Source: Herbaspirillum huttiense
GTDB taxonomy: Bacteria; Pseudomonadota; Gammaproteobacteria; Burkholderiales; Burkholderiaceae_D
Direction: 5' to 3'
DNA: 64,000 nt
Assembly: GCF_004367745.1 (NCBI RefSeq)
Contig: NZ_CP037993.1
Coordinates: forward strand, 2,046,001 to 2,110,000
Shown: positions 34,476 through 43,913 of the stretch, piece after piece
Layout: each line of letters opens with the position of its first letter
How positions within the stretch are numbered: the first letter of the stretch is position 1
The notes under the pieces: generated by a model
The model's database searches: none
Told to the model about the DNA's origin: nothing
Seen by the model: only the letters and a program-made list of their open reading frames with translations
Position numbers and translations under genes: made by a program

Positions 34476-36791
34476 TCAACCCTGCGAACGCAACCCCGTC
34501 GCCTTGATGCGCGATTCCAGCACGCGGCCCTTGCGTGCGCGCTTGCCCACGTGCGCCAGCAGCTTCTCGCCGCTCAAGGCAATCTCCTTGGGCTTGCTCA
34601 TGTTGCCGGTGCCATGGACTACGACACCCTTCTGGCTGATGGCCTGGGCAGCGACCAGCTTTTCGTTCTTTTCCAGCTCCATCAGGTTCACGCCACGGCC
34701 ACCGGAAGACAGCGTCTTCATCTCGTCCAGGCCAAACACCAGCAGGCGGCCATTGGCCGACACGCAGGCCACGGCGCTGGCATCGGCCGCCACCGGCGTC
34801 GGTGCCAGCGGCAGCGCACCCTCATCGAGCGTGAAGAAGCTCTTGCCGCCCTTGACGCGGCCAAACATGTCGGACGCCTTGGCAATGAAACCGGCCGCCG
34901 CATCAGAGGCCAGCAACAGCGTGGTATCGGCCGGACCGGCAAAGTAATGCTGGATGTTGCTGCCGCTGGCCAGTTCGATCAGCGTGGTCACAGGCACGCC
35001 ATCGCCACGCGCATTGGGCAACGCATTGACCGCAATCGTGTAGACCCGGCCGTTGGAGCCGAAGGCCAGCAGGTTGTCCACGGTGCGGCATTCAAACGCG
35101 CCATACAGGCTGTCACCGGCCTTGAAGGTGAACTGCGTCGCATCGTGGCCATGGCCGGTGCGCGCGCGCACCCAGCCCTTCTGAGAAATGATCACCGTCA
35201 CCGGCTCATCGATCACCTTCTGCTCGAAGGTGGCGCGCTCGGCTTCTTCGATGATGGTGCGGCGGGCATCGCCGTAGGTCTTGGCGTCGCCTTCGATTTC
35301 CTTGATGACCAGACGCTTCATCGAGGACGGATTGTCCAGCAGGTCCTGCAGCGTGGTCTTCTCGTTGCGCAGTTCGGCCAGTTCCTGCTGGATCTTGATG
35401 GCTTCCAGTCGCGCCAATTGGCGCAGGCGGATTTCCAGGATGTCTTCGGCCTGGCGCTCGGAGAGCTTGAAGGCGTCCATCAGGGCCGGCTTCGGTTCGT
35501 CCGATTCGCGGATGATCTTGATGACCTTGTCGATGTTCAACAGCACCGCTTCCCGGCCTTCCAGGATGTGGATGCGGTCGTTGACCTTCTGCATGCGGAA
35601 CTGCGTGCGGCGCGTCACCGTGTCGAAGCGGAAGCTGATCCACTCGGTGAGGATGTCGGTGAGGTTCTTCTGGCGCGGACGGCCATCGCCGCCGATCATC
35701 ACCAGGTTCAGCGAGGCACTGGTCTCCAGCGAGGTCTGCGCCAGCAGCGTGTTCATGAACTCGGTCTGGTCCTGGTTCTTGGACTTCGGCTCGAACACCA
35801 AACGCACCGGCGCTTCGCGGCCGGACTCGTCGCGCACTGCATCGAGCAGGCCCAGGATGGCCGCCTTCTGCGCCTGCTGTTCGGGCGTCAGCGACTTCTT
35901 GCCCAGCTTCAGCTTGGGGTTGGTCAGTTCTTCGATTTCTTCCAGCACGCGCTGTGAGGAAACGCCCGGCGGCAGTTCGGTGATGACCGCCTGCCACTGG
36001 CCGCGCGCCAGGTCTTCGATCTTCCAGCGTGCGCGCACCTTCAGGCTGCCACGGCCGCTCTGGTACATCTCGGCGATGGTCGACTTCGGGGTGATGATCT
36101 GGCCGCCACCGGGGAAGTCCGGGCCGGGGATCAGTTCCATCAGCTCGGCGTGCGTGATCTTGGGATTGCGGATCATCGCCACGGCCGCCTTGGCCACTTC
36201 GGTCAGGTTGTGCGAGGGGATTTCAGTGGCCATGCCCACGGCAATGCCGGAGGCACCGTTCAACAGCAGGAAGGGCAGGCGCGCCGGCAGGAGGCGCGGC
36301 TCTTCGGTGGAGCCATCGTAGTTGGGCTGGAAATCCACCGTGCCCATGTCGATTTCATCGAGCAGCAATTTGCTGATGGGCGTCAGGCGTGCTTCGGTGT
36401 AGCGCATCGCCGCTGCGCCATCGCCATCGCGCGAACCGAAGTTGCCGTGGCCGTCGATCAAGGGATAGCGCAGCGAAAAATCCTGCGCCATGCGCACCAG
36501 CGCGTCATACACCGACTGGTCGCCGTGCGGGTGCAGCTTGCCCAGCACGTCGCCGACCACGGCGGCGGACTTGCGCGGTTTGGCCGCCGAGTTCAGCGAC
36601 AGTTCGTTCATCGCATAGAGGATGCGGCGCTGTACCGGCTTCTGGCCGTCAGCCACGTCGGGCAGGGCGCGGCCCTTGACCACCGAGATCGCGTAATCGA
36701 GATAGGCGCGTTCGGCGAAGGTGGACAGCGTCAGCGATTCGCCATCGGGCGCAGCCGGGGCTTGGTCAAAGAGGGTCGGTTGATCGGTCAT
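34476..36791 (-). CDS. parC: DNA topoisomerase IV subunit A
   Basis: A 771-residue type IIA topoisomerase A subunit. The breakage-reunion domain has the catalytic Tyr in [10 protein letters not shown] and the quinolone region [18 protein letters not shown]. At the sites equivalent to E. coli Ser80 and Glu84 it has Gln and Asp; I believe this is normal in this lineage rather than resistance. A C-terminal beta-pinwheel follows (repeated GRVY/GKSFF-type blades). With ParE it decatenates daughter chromosomes. It is in one operon with parE and the transglycosylase; its terminator is split by the IS. Confidence 0.96.
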   Translation of the reverse strand: MTDQPTLFDQAPAAPDGESLTLSTFAERAYLDYAISVVKGRALPDVADGQKPVQRRILYAMNELSLNSAAKPRKSAAVVGDVLGKLHPHGDQSVYDALVRMAQDFSLRYPLIDGHGNFGSRDGDGAAAMRYTEARLTPISKLLLDEIDMGTVDFQPNYDGSTEEPRLLPARLPFLLLNGASGIAVGMATEIPSHNLTEVAKAAVAMIRNPKITHAELMELIPGPDFPGGGQIITPKSTIAEMYQSGRGSLKVRARWKIEDLARGQWQAVITELPPGVSSQRVLEEIEELTNPKLKLGKKSLTPEQQAQKAAILGLLDAVRDESGREAPVRLVFEPKSKNQDQTEFMNTLLAQTSLETSASLNLVMIGGDGRPRQKNLTDILTEWISFRFDTVTRRTQFRMQKVNDRIHILEGREAVLLNIDKVIKIIRESDEPKPALMDAFKLSERQAEDILEIRLRQLARLEAIKIQQELAELRNEKTTLQDLLDNPSSMKRLVIKEIEGDAKTYGDARRTIIEEAERATFEQKVIDEPVTVIISQKGWVRARTGHGHDATQFTFKAGDSLYGAFECRTVDNLLAFGSNGRVYTIAVNALPNARGDGVPVTTLIELASGSNIQHYFAGPADTTLLLASDAAAGFIAKASDMFGRVKGGKSFFTLDEGALPLAPTPVAADASAVACVSANGRLLVFGLDEMKTLSSGGRGVNLMELEKNEKLVAAQAISQKGVVVHGTGNMSKPKEIALSGEKLLAHVGKRARKGRVLESRIKATGLRSQG

Positions 36792-36824
36792 GGAGCTTGT
36801 CTTGTTGTGTTCGTATTGACTGGG

Positions 36825-37721
36825 TTAATCGTTGATGGCGGGCTCGCGCGGCGGCAGCGTCACCTTCAGGCGCGCATTGCCGCCGGCATTGGCGCTGCCG
36901 CGCTCGCCTGCGGCCAGGCGCAGTGCGCCCGCGGGCCGGTACAGTTCATAGAACCGCGACACCAGCCGCACATAGCCCTGTGTCTCGGGATAGGGCGGGA
37001 TCTTGTTGCCATACTTCTGCACCGCGCCTTCCCCGGCGTTGTAGGAGGCAATGGCCAGTTCCACATGCTGCGGGAACATCGCCATCAGATCGCGCAGGTA
37101 GCGCGCGGCCAGGCGGATGTTGATCTTCGGATCGGTTAGCTTCTGGTGCAGCGTCTTGCGGCGATCCCCCTGCAGGCCGTAACGCTCGGCCGTATCGGGC
37201 AGGATCTGCATCAGGCCCACCGCACCCTTGCTGGAGACGGCCGTGGCATTGAAGCCGGATTCGGCCGTCATGACGGCCTTCAGCAGCGCCGCATCCAGGC
37301 CGAATTCGCTGGCCGCTTCGGTGAGCAGGCTGTCGTACTTGCGCGCATCGCGATGGGCCAGCATGGTCTTGACGAAAGGCGGATCGGCCGGGGTCACCGC
37401 TTCCTTGCTGCCGGGATGGTTGAGCAGCGTTGCACTGCTGGCCATGAGCTTGTCCGGGTCGTCCAGGGTCTGGGCATAGAAGTGCACCGCGCCATCGGCA
37501 TCGGTGTACCGGTACACAATGGTCTTGGGCTTCTTTGCGGCGGCAGCCGTACCGGTACTGTCCCGGCCACTGTCCGCTGCTTCCACCCGCATGTGCTGTA
37601 CACCATCGGCATCGGTGTACCGGACCACTTGCTGCGACTGTACCGGTCCGGCACAGAGCAGCGCCGCCGCACCCAAAAGGGAGGCGAGAGCGCTGGTGTG
37701 CAGGAACGCGGGGCGGCGCAT
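36825..37721 (-). CDS. Lytic transglycosylase with DUF4124-like N-terminus
   Basis: A 298-residue exported protein: signal peptide (residues ~1-29, ending VQSQ), two copies of a DUF4124-like motif (RYTDADGVQHM and YRYTDADGAVHFY), and an SLT domain with catalytic Glu in AVMTAESGFNATAVSSKGAVGLMQ, and the AIASYNAGEGAV motif. It cleaves peptidoglycan glycan strands. It sits between parE (1 bp after its stop) and parC, so it is in the same operon. Confidence 0.93.
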   Translation of the reverse strand: MRRPAFLHTSALASLLGAAALLCAGPVQSQQVVRYTDADGVQHMRVEAADSGRDSTGTAAAAKKPKTIVYRYTDADGAVHFYAQTLDDPDKLMASSATLLNHPGSKEAVTPADPPFVKTMLAHRDARKYDSLLTEAASEFGLDAALLKAVMTAESGFNATAVSSKGAVGLMQILPDTAERYGLQGDRRKTLHQKLTDPKINIRLAARYLRDLMAMFPQHVELAIASYNAGEGAVQKYGNKIPPYPETQGYVRLVSRFYELYRPAGALRLAAGERGSANAGGNARLKVTLPPREPAIND

Positions 37722-37722
37722 G

Positions 37723-39711
37723 TCAGATGTCCGCTTCGGCTTCGTTGCCGTGCTCTTCGATCCAGGCGCGGCGGGACGCCGCTTCGCCCTTGCCCATGAG
37801 CATGTTGAAACGCTCTTCGGAGGTCTGCACGCCAGGCTCGCCGAAGCTGATCGGCAGCAGGCGGCGGGTGTCCGGATTCATGGTGGTTTCCCACAGCTGC
37901 TCGGCATTCATCTCGCCCAGGCCTTTGAAGCGGGAAATGCTCCAGGCACCTTCCTTCAGGCCATCCTTGCGCAGCTTGTCTTCGATGGCTTCGAGTTCGC
38001 CATCGTCCAAGGCGTAAAGCTTCTGCACCGGCTTCTTGCCGCGTGCCGGAGCATCCACGCGATAGAGCGGCGGGCGCGCCACGCAGATGTGGCCGTTCTC
38101 GATCAGCTTGGGGAAGTGACGGAAGAACAGCGTCAGCAACAATACCTGGATGTGCGAGCCGTCCACGTCCGCGTCCGAGAGGATGCAGATCTTGCCGTAA
38201 CGCAGGCCGGAGAGATCCGGCGTGTCGTTGATGCCATGCGGATCGACGCCGATGGCCACGGCGATATCGTGGATTTCATTGTTGGCGAAGAGGCGGTCGC
38301 GCTCGGTTTCCCAAGCGTTCAGGACCTTGCCGCGCAAGGGCAGGATGGCCTGGAATTCCTTGTCGCGGCCCATCTTGGCGGAGCCGCCGGCGGAGTCGCC
38401 CTCCACCAGGAAAATTTCATTGCGCGTCACATCCGAGGATTCGCAATCGGTCAGCTTGCCCGGCAGCACGGCCACGCCTGAAGATTTCTTCTTTTCGACC
38501 TTTTGCGCCGAGCGCAGGCGGCTTTGGGCCTGCTTGATGACCAGCTCGGCCAGCTTCTTGCCGTATTCCACGTGCTGGTTCAGCCACAGCTCCAGCGCCG
38601 GACGCGAGTAACCGGCGACCAGTCGCACGGCATCGCGCGAGTTCAGTCGTTCCTTGATCTGGCCCTGGAATTGCGGATCCAGCACCTTGGCCGAGAGCAC
38701 GAAGGAGACGCGCGCAAACACGTCTTCGGCCAGGAGTTTGACGCCCTTGGGCAGCAGCGAATGCATTTCCGCAAAACTCTTGACGGCCGAGAACAGGCCT
38801 TCGCGCAGGCCCGATTCGTGGGTGCCGCCGTTGGAGGTGGGGATCAGGTTGACGTAGGATTCGCGCACCACGGCACCTTCTTCGGTCCAGGCCACCACCC
38901 AGGAGGCGCCTTCGCCCTCGGCGAAGCCTTCGGCATCCTTGCCGGCGAACTGTTCGCCTTCGAACAGCGGGATCAACGTTTCGCCGCTGCCGGTCTGCGC
39001 CAGTTGCTCCATCAGGTAGCCGCGCAGGCCTTGATCGTACTGCCAGTTCTGGGTGTCGCCGGTTTTGGCGTTGATCAGCGTGACCTTCACGCCCGGCAGC
39101 AGCACCGCCTTGGAACGCAGCAGGCGCTGCAGCTCGCCCAGCGGAATGGTGGCCGAGTCGAAATACTTGGCGTCCGGCCAGACGGTCACGCGGGTGCCGG
39201 ACTTCTTGTCCTCGCGAGTGGCGGGGCGCGACTTCAGTTTCTCGATGACGTCGCCGCCCGAGAAGGCCAGCGTGTGCACGCCGCCTTCGCGCCAGACCGT
39301 GATTTCCAGGCGCGTGGCCAGCGCATTGGTGACCGAGACGCCCACGCCGTGCAGGCCGCCGGAGAAGGCGTAGGCGCCGCCCGACCCCTTGTCGAACTTG
39401 CCGCCCGCATGCAGGCGGGTGAAGACGATCTCGACGGTCGGGACCTTTTCTTCCGGGTGCAGGCCGACAGGGATGCCGCGGCCATCGTCCTCGACGCTGA
39501 CGCTGCCGTCGGCGTTGATGGTGACGATGATGCTCTTGCCGTAGCCGCCCAGCGCTTCGTCGGAGGCGTTGTCGATCACTTCCTGGAGGATGTGCAGCGG
39601 ATTCTCGGTGCGCGTGTACATGCCCGGACGCTGCTTGACCGGCTCCAGTCCCTTGAGGACACGGATCGATGATTCACTGTAATCGGACGGGGTTGTTTTT
39701 TTGGTTGCCAT
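37723..39711 (-). CDS. parE: DNA topoisomerase IV subunit B
   Basis: A 662-residue GHKL-ATPase subunit (EVIDNASDEALGG, DDGRGIPVG, GGLHGVGVSVTNAL) with a TOPRIM metal-binding region (LVEGDSAGGSAK and ILSDADVDGSHI). It supplies ATP-driven strand passage with ParC. ATG 39711 is chosen because MATKKTTPSDYSESSI is the normal family start; the 29-residue extension upstream is not. Confidence 0.96.
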   Translation of the reverse strand: MATKKTTPSDYSESSIRVLKGLEPVKQRPGMYTRTENPLHILQEVIDNASDEALGGYGKSIIVTINADGSVSVEDDGRGIPVGLHPEEKVPTVEIVFTRLHAGGKFDKGSGGAYAFSGGLHGVGVSVTNALATRLEITVWREGGVHTLAFSGGDVIEKLKSRPATREDKKSGTRVTVWPDAKYFDSATIPLGELQRLLRSKAVLLPGVKVTLINAKTGDTQNWQYDQGLRGYLMEQLAQTGSGETLIPLFEGEQFAGKDAEGFAEGEGASWVVAWTEEGAVVRESYVNLIPTSNGGTHESGLREGLFSAVKSFAEMHSLLPKGVKLLAEDVFARVSFVLSAKVLDPQFQGQIKERLNSRDAVRLVAGYSRPALELWLNQHVEYGKKLAELVIKQAQSRLRSAQKVEKKKSSGVAVLPGKLTDCESSDVTRNEIFLVEGDSAGGSAKMGRDKEFQAILPLRGKVLNAWETERDRLFANNEIHDIAVAIGVDPHGINDTPDLSGLRYGKICILSDADVDGSHIQVLLLTLFFRHFPKLIENGHICVARPPLYRVDAPARGKKPVQKLYALDDGELEAIEDKLRKDGLKEGAWSISRFKGLGEMNAEQLWETTMNPDTRRLLPISFGEPGVQTSEERFNMLMGKGEAASRRAWIEEHGNEAEADI

Positions 39712-39908
39712 GCAGATGAGTGGTCGTGGCTGATGCCGGAGGGTTGTTGTCTGTTCGTCCAGCGCAGCGGCTCGCCAAGGGGCCATCTTGCGCTGCAAAA
39801 GCGCATTCTAATGAAAATTCCGTGGATTCGGCGTCTGGCAAGGCGGATTGTTCCCTACCGGGCAGGACTTGTCGGTAACAGCATGTAAATGCGGCTAAAA
39901 GCGCGCAC

Positions 39909-39936
39909 AAAAAAGGCTTGCGCGCACGCAAGCCTT
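39909..39936 (-). terminator. Intrinsic terminator after amidase
   Basis: A perfect 10-bp stem (AAGGCTTGCG / CGCAAGCCTT) with a 4-nt loop and T6 on the minus strand, 22 bp after the amidase stop. It ends the LysR/MFS/DUF2848/amidase run. Confidence 0.9.
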
Positions 39937-39958
39937 GTCAGGGGAGCAAAATTCCGGA

Positions 39959-41311
39959 TCAGGCGGCCAATAGTCCTTCCACCGCCATGGCGATCGCCAG
40001 CAGGCGCTTGTCCTCGCCGCCGGCCGCCGCCAGCGACAGTCCGACCGGGGCAGTGCCGGGCGCATGGCAGGGCAGGGAGACGGCGCAGCCATCGAGGAAG
40101 TTGATCAGCGTCGGGTTGCGCAGGATCTTGCCGTTGGCGGCGTAATAGGCATCGTCGCTGGCTTGCAGCTCGGCAATACGCGGCGCCACGATGGGTACGG
40201 TCGGCATCACCAGCGCATCGTAACCGGCCAGTTGCGCCTGCACTTCGGCGATCCAGCGCGGGCGGGCGTGCAGCACATCGAGCAGGTCGGCGGCGCTCAT
40301 GTCCTTGCCGCGCAGGATGCGCGAGACCACGCGCTGGTCATAGCCGCCGGCGTTCTCGGCAATCAGGGCGCGATGCCAGGCGTAGGCTTCGGCAGCGGTG
40401 AAGCCGCCCTTGGCATTGATGGCGGCCAGGGCGTTGAAGGCCGGCACTTCGGCTTCGACGATGACGGCACCGGCGGCGCGGAGTTTGTCCAGCGCGGCGC
40501 GATAGGCCTTGCCGACGGTCTCGTCCATGGCGTCCAGCACCACATTGGTCGGGGCCAGCAGGCGCAGGCCGCGCAGCGGATGGGCGACTACGGACACATA
40601 GGCTTCACCGGCCAGTACAGCGTCCATGATGGCGCAGCACTCTACCGATACAGCCAGCGGGCCAATCGAGTCCAGGTAAGCGGACAGTGGCAGTACACCT
40701 TGCATGGACACCCGTGCGGCCGTGGGCTTGAATCCGGTCAGGCCGTTCAGTGCCGAGGGGATGCGCACGGATCCGCCGGTATCGGACCCGACCGCGGCGA
40801 AGGCCATGCCATCGGTCACCGAGATGGCCGCGCCGGAAGAAGAACCGCCGGGAATGCGGCCGCCTTCGATATTGCGCTCCCAGGTGTTTTGCGGCGTGCC
40901 GTAATGCGGATTGATGCCCAGGCCCGAGTAGGCGAACTCGGTCATGTTGGTCTTGCCGATGACGATGGCACCGGCCTTGAGCAGGTTCTGCACCACCGCC
41001 GCATGTTCGGTGGCAGCGGGCTTGCCGCGCAGGACGACGGAGCCGGCCAGCGTGGTTTCGCCGGCGACATCAAACAGATCCTTGACCGAGACCGGTACAC
41101 CTTCCAGCGGCGAGCGACACAGTTTGGCCGCGCGCAGGGTATCGGAAGCACGGGCGGCGGCGCGCGCCTGCTCGGCGTAGACGCTGGTGAAGACGCGCGC
41201 GCCTTCGCCCGCCGGATCGGCGATGCGGGCCAGGGCTTGTTCGGTCAGTTGCAGGGAAGTGATGCGGCCGGCATCGAGGTCGGCGGCCAGTTGGGAGAGT
41301 GTGCTCGGCAT
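39959..41311 (-). CDS. Amidase signature family enzyme
   Basis: A 450-residue amidase with the Ser-cisSer-Lys triad: K in VSVKDLFDV, cis-Ser in GGSSSGAA, nucleophile Ser in GSDTGGSVRIP. It hydrolyses an amide to acid and ammonia. ATG 41311 is chosen; the longer frame begins with TTG. It is downstream of a DUF2848 protein and an MFS transporter, which suggests uptake and breakdown of one amide-containing compound. Confidence 0.93.
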   Translation of the reverse strand: MPSTLSQLAADLDAGRITSLQLTEQALARIADPAGEGARVFTSVYAEQARAAARASDTLRAAKLCRSPLEGVPVSVKDLFDVAGETTLAGSVVLRGKPAATEHAAVVQNLLKAGAIVIGKTNMTEFAYSGLGINPHYGTPQNTWERNIEGGRIPGGSSSGAAISVTDGMAFAAVGSDTGGSVRIPSALNGLTGFKPTAARVSMQGVLPLSAYLDSIGPLAVSVECCAIMDAVLAGEAYVSVVAHPLRGLRLLAPTNVVLDAMDETVGKAYRAALDKLRAAGAVIVEAEVPAFNALAAINAKGGFTAAEAYAWHRALIAENAGGYDQRVVSRILRGKDMSAADLLDVLHARPRWIAEVQAQLAGYDALVMPTVPIVAPRIAELQASDDAYYAANGKILRNPTLINFLDGCAVSLPCHAPGTAPVGLSLAAAGGEDKRLLAIAMAVEGLLAA

Positions 41312-41393
41312 GATGAGGGAGTCGGTGTGGTCGGAGGACAAATTCGCAGATGCGCAAGTATCGCATTGCCTGGCGCATCCAACAAAGGCGCAT

Positions 41394-41414
41394 GGGCGGC
41401 CTCTTGGGCCGCCC
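41394..41414. other. Intercistronic hairpin between DUF2848 and amidase genes
   Basis: GGGCGGCC pairs with GGCCGCCC across a 5-nt loop. No T-run follows on either strand. It may stabilise mRNA between the two genes. Confidence 0.35.
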
Positions 41415-41421
41415 CGTGGAA

Positions 41422-42099
41422 TCAGGCCACCTCGGCCAGCGACTCGGCCACGTAATGGTGGCGCAGGGCGCGTTGGCGGCGCGGGTCGAACAATTCCATC
41501 GTGAAGGATGCCGCAGGACGGATGCCGCCGATGGCACCCACGGTGCCGCAGGTCATGCCGCAGCCCTCGGGCAGGGTGGCGCCGCCTTGCGTGAAGCGCG
41601 CGATCAGGTCGCCGGGCGTACGCAGCGAGGCAAGCGTACCTTCCTGGTAGAGCTTGGTGGCACCGTCTTCCTCGATCCAGGAGCGGATCACCAGTTCATC
41701 CCAGTACTCGGCCACGTCCGACAGCTTCCACGCGCTGCTGCCCACGGGCTTGACGCAGGCCTGCTTGGAGAAGGCCACGCTGTGCGCTTCCAGCTTGCGG
41801 TCGGTGTGGTCGGAGGCAATCGAGACATACAGCTCGCCGCCGCTGTTGAAGACGAAGGTCTCCACTTCACCGGACGACGCCTCGCCCAGCACCTGCACCT
41901 GCGCGGCCTGCGAGAGCTGGTTGGCCGAGACGCGGTAGAACAGCGGCACCGCGCTGGGACGCGAGATGCCCAGCGCTTCCAGTTCTTCGATGTGATGCTC
42001 GATGGCCGCCATGTCGCGGCCGGCCCAGCCGGCGATGACCAGGGTATCGATGTCGGCGTGGAGGGGGGATTGGTCGGGGAGGGTAAAGGTCAGCTTCAT
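41422..42099 (-). CDS. DUF2848 family protein
   Basis: A 225-residue protein of the DUF2848 family, which has a fumarylacetoacetase-like fold by homology. Visible segments are VIAGWAGRDMAAIEHHI, YVSIASDHTDRKLEAHSV and GMTCGTVGAIGG. Enzymatic function is not known. It is often found beside amidases and MFS transporters, as here, and may act on the same substrate. A hairpin (41394-41414) lies between it and the amidase. Confidence 0.8.
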   Translation of the reverse strand: MKLTFTLPDQSPLHADIDTLVIAGWAGRDMAAIEHHIEELEALGISRPSAVPLFYRVSANQLSQAAQVQVLGEASSGEVETFVFNSGGELYVSIASDHTDRKLEAHSVAFSKQACVKPVGSSAWKLSDVAEYWDELVIRSWIEEDGATKLYQEGTLASLRTPGDLIARFTQGGATLPEGCGMTCGTVGAIGGIRPAASFTMELFDPRRQRALRHHYVAESLAEVA

Positions 42100-42151
42100 G
42101 AGTATTTATTCCAACAGGTTGAATCAATGGTTGAAGCGCTATGCACTTCTT

Positions 42152-42251
42152 CTTCCGTTCGGACTGAGTAGCTGCGCAGCAGCGTATCGAAGGCGCTACG
42201 GCAGCCACGCCTTCGATACGATCCTTCGGATCTACTCAGTTCGAACGGAAG
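42152..42251. repeat. Cloverleaf inverted repeat, 2 x 44 nt with 12-nt loop
   Basis: Outer stem of 20 bp (19 matches), inner stem of 13 bp (CGTATCGAAGGCG / CGCCTTCGATACG). Between them each arm carries its own small hairpin: CTGC-GCA-GCAG on the left and ATCC-TTC-GGAT on the right. It lies between the MFS and DUF2848 genes. Elements with this CTACTCAG/CGAACGG and CTTCGATAC layout recur in many proteobacterial genomes as REP-like palindromes. Confidence 0.8.
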
Positions 42252-42296
42252 GGGGGGAACGGAATAGGAAAAGTCAGAAGAGCATTTGATTTGCCT

Positions 42297-43610
42297 TCAA
42301 TGCTTCTTGACGAACACCACCACCAGGAAGCTGGCGAGGAATTCGAGCGCGGCCACGAAATACAGGCCGGAGGAGAGCGACCCGGTGCTGGTCTTCAATG
42401 CGCCGATCATGTAAGGGGCGACGAAGCCGGCCAGGTTGCCGATGGAGTTGATGAGAGCGATGCCGCCGGCGGCTGCCGTGCCGGCCAGGAAGGCGCCGGG
42501 AATCGACCAGAACACCGGGAAGGCCGCCAGGATGCCGATGGCTGCCAGCGTCAGCGAGCACAGGGCCAGCGTCGCATTGCCCAGCGTCATGCCGGTGGCG
42601 ATCAAGCCGATGCAGGCGATGAGCGTGGCGATGGCGCTGTGCAGGCGGCGCTCGCCGGTCTTGTCGGAGTGGAAGCCGTTCCATACCATCGCCAGCGTGC
42701 CGGCCACGAAGGGGATGGCCGAGATCAGGCCGATCTGCAGGTTACCCTTGACGCCGATTTCCTTGATGATGGACGGTGCCCAGAAGGCGATGGTGGCATT
42801 GCCGCTGACCACGCAGAAATACACGGCGGCGCAAATCCAGACGCGGTAGTTGGCACAGGCATCTTTGAAGGAAAAATGCTTGCCCGGTGCGCTGTTCTCG
42901 GCGGCCAGCACTTGTGTGACAGCAGTTTTTTCAGCCTCGCTCAGCCACTTGGCGTTGGCCGGTTTTTCCGGCAGCCAGGCCAGCACGGCGAAGCCCGCCA
43001 GGATCGACGGAATGCCTTCGATGATGAAGAGCCATTGCCAGTTGGCCAGATGGCCCACGCCTTCCATGCTGCTCATGATGAGCCCGGCAATCGGGCCACC
43101 GACTGCACCGGCGATGGCAAAGGAGGTCATGAAGAGGCCATTGACGCGGGCACGGCGCTTGGCCGGGAACCAGTAGGTGAGATACAGCACCACACCGGGG
43201 AAGAAGCCCGCTTCAAAGATGCCCAGCAGGAAGCGCAGCACATAGAAACTGGTCGGCGTGGTGACGTAGGCCATGGCCATCGAGGCCAGACCCCAGAGGA
43301 TGGTGATGCGCGCCAGCGTCTTGCGGGCGCCGATCTTTTCCAGCAGCAGGTTGCTTGGCACTTCAAAAAGGAAATAGCCGATGAAGAAGATCCCGGCGCC
43401 CAGGCCATACACCGCCTCCGAGAACTGCAGGTCCTGCAGCATCTGCAGCTTGGCGAAGCCGACGTTGACGCGATCGATCCAGGCCAGCACGAACAGGAAG
43501 ACCAGGAAAGGAATCAGGCGCCAGGCGATCTTGCCATAGGTCGCCTCGAGGCTGGCACTGCTGCTGGCCGGGGGCGCCGCGGTGGCCGCAGCGGATGGGG
43601 AATACGACAT
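42297..43610 (-). CDS. MFS transporter, anion:cation symporter type
   Basis: A 437-residue major facilitator of the ACS type with 12 membrane segments. After a 22-residue hydrophilic N-terminus, it shows the ACS motif FLFVLAWIDRVNVGFA, GYFLFEVPSNLLLEKIGAR and a cytoplasmic loop after segment six. These proteins import organic anions. AGGAGG precedes ATG 43610, so the upstream start at 43625 is rejected. The downstream amidase and DUF2848 genes probably process the cargo. Confidence 0.92.
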   Translation of the reverse strand: MSYSPSAAATAAPPASSSASLEATYGKIAWRLIPFLVFLFVLAWIDRVNVGFAKLQMLQDLQFSEAVYGLGAGIFFIGYFLFEVPSNLLLEKIGARKTLARITILWGLASMAMAYVTTPTSFYVLRFLLGIFEAGFFPGVVLYLTYWFPAKRRARVNGLFMTSFAIAGAVGGPIAGLIMSSMEGVGHLANWQWLFIIEGIPSILAGFAVLAWLPEKPANAKWLSEAEKTAVTQVLAAENSAPGKHFSFKDACANYRVWICAAVYFCVVSGNATIAFWAPSIIKEIGVKGNLQIGLISAIPFVAGTLAMVWNGFHSDKTGERRLHSAIATLIACIGLIATGMTLGNATLALCSLTLAAIGILAAFPVFWSIPGAFLAGTAAAGGIALINSIGNLAGFVAPYMIGALKTSTGSLSSGLYFVAALEFLASFLVVVFVKKH

Positions 43611-43913
43611 GGAAAACCTCCTCAAGTGTGGCCGGCGTCCGTGTGACGGCGCCGTGTTGTGTTCTGCATGGATGGGATGGGAGCGGCGGCAAGCACTGCA
43701 GGGCCGGGCATGTTCCGGTGCCAGCCCGAAGGCGCCGGTCTGAATTCAGTATGGGGATGCAGGGCGGGCGCTGTCCAACAAGAAAATCTGAACGGCCTTG
43801 ATTGAAAAATCTTATGAGCAAAAGCAGGGCGCTGTTTGCTTCAGGATGGTGCTGTCCAAGCTTGCCCGCGCATCGGCACGCAGGGCAGCCTGCAGGCGGG
43901 AGGACGGCCGATC
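43611..43913. other. Gap between LysR and MFS genes
   Basis: About 300 bp with no gene. It must hold the MFS promoter and possibly LysR sites, but I see no clear palindrome. Confidence 0.5.

Noticed and set aside
34476..36791. Quinolone-resistance change in ParC (Gln and Asp at the two key sites)
   Set aside because: I believe this is the usual state in Burkholderiales ParC, so it is not evidence of selection.
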